Shown here piece by piece: positions 46,202 through 48,006 of a stretch of 48,006 nt of DNA. Source of the DNA: Rickettsiales bacterium (GTDB taxonomy: Bacteria; Pseudomonadota; Alphaproteobacteria; Rickettsiales; UBA8987); the NCBI GenBank assembly GCA_020630095.1, contig JAHDCD010000001.1:197698-245703 (forward strand), read 5' to 3'. Position 1 is the first letter of the stretch. Each line of letters starts with the position of its first letter. The position numbers and the translations under genes are program-made. Below the pieces are notes generated by a model. It made no database searches. It was not told where the DNA came from and saw only the letters and a list, made by a program, of their open reading frames with translations.

Positions 46202-47918
46202 TTTTGATAAACAATTTAGCGATTTTCAGGAAGTATGGTGCTGCGATTTTGAATTCGCAGCACTTGATGGCAATCGTCCAGAAGTTAAATGTATGGTTGC
46301 CATCGAACTTCATAGCGGGAGGGAGATAAAACTATTTAGAGAAGATCTTTACAGACTTGATAAACCTCCTTTCGATATTGGTAAAAACTCCCTCTTTATA
46401 GCTTATTATGCTCCTGATGAAATATCTTGTTTCTTAAGTCTTGGTTGGGAATTGCCCAAATATATTCTAGACTTATGTGTTGAATTTAAAAATATCCTCT
46501 CAGGCATTGAGGGTTGTAAAGGCTTAATAGATTGTTTGAAATATTACGGCCTTTCTTCAATTGATACGCTTAAAAAAGATTCTATGCGTGAACTAGCGTT
46601 GCGTGAAGGTGATTATACAGATAAAGAAAGGCGAGACTTACTCGATTACTGTAAGTCAGATGTTGATGCGCTTGTTAAGTTATTGCCACAAATGATTGGC
46701 TCAATATCTTTACCTTATGCACTAATTAGAGGTGAGTACACAAAAGCAACGGCTCAAATTGAACGGAACGGAGTTCCTATTAGTGCTACTTTGCTAACCC
46801 AAATAAAAGAGCAATGGCCAGATATCAAAGCTAAACTTATTGAAGATGTTGATAAAGATTATGGTGTTTTTGATAATGGTAGCTTCAATAATAAAAAGTT
46901 TAGAAACTTTATTGATGAGCGAGGCTACAGATGGCCAAGAAATATTAACGGCTCACTCAAAACCGATAAAGATACACTCAAACAACTAGCTAAAAAATAT
47001 CCTGAATTAGAGTATCTAAAAGAGCTTTTAGCTACAATCCGTTCAACAAATTTACTTAAGCTTCCAGTTGGTGTTGATGAGCGCAATAGAACTAATTTAT
47101 GGTGCTTCGGTACTAAAACGAGCAGAAACGCACCTAGCACTAGTGAGTTTATATTTGGTCCTGCAACATGGGTTCGATATTTGATAAAACCTAAAGAAGG
47201 TTTCGCATTAGCTTATATTGATTATTCGCAGCAAGAATTCGCAATAGCAGCCTATATGTCAGGTGATAAGAAAATGCAGGAAGCTTATGAGTCAGGTGAT
47301 CCGTATTTAACCTTTGGCAAGCAATCAGGGTTAATACCTGCACACGCCACAAAAGAAACTCATAAAGCGGATCGTGATAAGTGTAAGATGTTAGTTCTTG
47401 CAATGAATTATGGAATGGCAGCCGAATCCTTATCAGATGCTTTAGATATCTCTAAGGCTGAAGCTCAACAGCTGATAGATAAATACCACAAAACATATGG
47501 TACCTATTCTAAATGGTCTGAATCAATCATAAATCATGGCGATATGACTGGCAATCTAAAGAGCGTTCTAGGCTGGCAGGTAAGTTGTCCCTATGAAGCT
47601 AAGTGGCGAAGTATGGCTAATTTTCCAATGCAAGCTAATGGAGCTGAAATGCTGCGACTATCGTGCATCGAAGGTTTAAGGCACGGTATTAAAATTTGTG
47701 CGCCTATTCATGATGCTGTGCTTATTGAGGCTCCTATAGATGAAATAGAAGATAAAATTGCCACTATGCGTGAGGTGATGTGTCAAGCTAGTAAATTTAT
47801 CCTAGATGGTGCGGAGGTTAAGACAGATAGAGAAATATATTGCTACCCCGAAACGTTCCAAGATAAACGTGGTGAGGAGATGTTTAATAAGATAGTAAAC
47901 CTACTTAAACCTGAGTAA
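46194..47918 (+). CDS. Family-A DNA polymerase with 3'-5' exonuclease
   Basis: This 574-residue protein is a phage-type family-A polymerase lacking the 5' nuclease domain of DNA polymerase I. The DEDDy exonuclease starts with DxE in CDFEFAALDG (Asp18, Glu20) and ends at LLDYCKSDVDAL. Polymerase motif A is DYSQQEFAIAA (Asp343), motif B RDKCKMLVLAMNYG near 394, and motif C PIHDAVLIEAP (Asp507). In motif C the usual HDE is HDA. The start is GTG 46194 with AAGGAG 10 nt upstream, overlapping the previous gene by 8 nt. Likely element replication or repair. Confidence 0.92.
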   Translation: MYNFDKQFSDFQEVWCCDFEFAALDGNRPEVKCMVAIELHSGREIKLFREDLYRLDKPPFDIGKNSLFIAYYAPDEISCFLSLGWELPKYILDLCVEFKNILSGIEGCKGLIDCLKYYGLSSIDTLKKDSMRELALREGDYTDKERRDLLDYCKSDVDALVKLLPQMIGSISLPYALIRGEYTKATAQIERNGVPISATLLTQIKEQWPDIKAKLIEDVDKDYGVFDNGSFNNKKFRNFIDERGYRWPRNINGSLKTDKDTLKQLAKKYPELEYLKELLATIRSTNLLKLPVGVDERNRTNLWCFGTKTSRNAPSTSEFIFGPATWVRYLIKPKEGFALAYIDYSQQEFAIAAYMSGDKKMQEAYESGDPYLTFGKQSGLIPAHATKETHKADRDKCKMLVLAMNYGMAAESLSDALDISKAEAQQLIDKYHKTYGTYSKWSESIINHGDMTGNLKSVLGWQVSCPYEAKWRSMANFPMQANGAEMLRLSCIEGLRHGIKICAPIHDAVLIEAPIDEIEDKIATMREVMCQASKFILDGAEVKTDREIYCYPETFQDKRGEEMFNKIVNLLKPE

Positions 47919-47962
47919 CCAACAACCACCCGTACAATATAATAATTATATAGGGGCTGACA

Positions 47963-47986
47963 CCTAACTTTTAACAAGTTAGGAGA
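47963..47986 (+). promoter_or_regulatory. Hairpin covering the SD of the next gene
   Basis: CCTAACTT (47963-47970) pairs with AAGTTAGG (47976-47983), and the right arm overlaps the AGGAGA SD (47981-47986) before ATG 47992. It could mask the ribosome site. Confidence 0.4.
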
Positions 47987-47991
47987 TCGGT

Positions 47992-48006
47992 ATGTATATA
48001 AAGCAT
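47992..48006 (+). CDS. 5' end of a further element gene
   Basis: ATG 47992 with AGGAGA 5 nt upstream opens a frame (MYIKH) that leaves the window after five codons. The direction matches the element genes; identity cannot be judged. Confidence 0.4.

Larger units (their letters stand above)
43125..48006 (+). mobile_element. Left end of a tRNA-Asn-integrated element or prophage
   Basis: The tRNA 3' end, a tyrosine integrase, an unknown gene, an excisionase-like HTH gene, a 188-aa gene and a family-A DNA polymerase lie in one direction with overlapping ends, and a further gene begins at the window edge. The layout is that of an integrative element or prophage; no structural or conjugation genes are visible here. 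The right attachment site is outside the window. The boundary should fall within the tRNA 3' part, about 43175-43199. Confidence 0.75.

Overview
The window looks like chromosomal DNA of an AT-rich alphaproteobacterium. The pointers are LpxI instead of LpxH, PgpA, a short-type prolyl-tRNA synthetase, the mutM/ubiE-ubiB neighbourhood, a chorismate mutase with an extra C-terminal domain, and two palindromic repeats resembling dispersed elements of alphaproteobacteria and Rickettsiales. Pathway genes (thrC, metE, thiS-thiG, proC, guaA) argue against an extremely reduced parasite. I cannot place it below class level. Genes are tightly packed: many stop/start overlaps, four convergent pairs overlapping by 4-9 nt, and few strong Shine-Dalgarno (SD) sequences.

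Layout. 1-1380: end of an upstream gene, then tolB and a bidirectional terminator. 1399-3428 (minus): a small unknown gene with a structured leader, and ccmF. 3466-6649 (plus): thrC-lpxI-thiS-thiG. 6642-12837 (minus): mscS, fadD-like, pgpA, an unknown membrane protein and proS. 12922-21286 (minus): rpoB-rpoC with its own promoter and terminator, not preceded by rplJ-rplL. 21419-29467: an unknown HExxH protein, metE-tsaD, an unknown protein, and guaA, an Ala-rich repeat protein and mdh. 29617-34752: a HAD-like protein and proC (plus), ubiE-ubiB (minus), mutM (plus) and a short hibernation factor (minus). 35027-43021: an unknown membrane protein, aqpZ, chorismate mutase, an orphan HigA regulator with a clear operator, rpsD, another unknown protein and an orphan RND efflux pump.

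From 43125 a tRNA-Asn is followed at once by a tyrosine integrase and a cargo module (unknown protein, MerR/excisionase-like HTH protein, 188-aa protein, family-A DNA polymerase, start of a further gene). This is the left end of an integrative element or prophage running past the window.

The most unusual non-coding structures are two separate tandem hairpin arrays (36615-36757 and 39851-39946) with the same hairpin order and compensatory base changes. Next come a duplicated guaA 5' end flanking a REP-like hairpin (29433-29580) and interleaved inverted repeats in the leader of the 103-aa gene (1735-1779). All assignments come from reading sequence and motifs without database searches.
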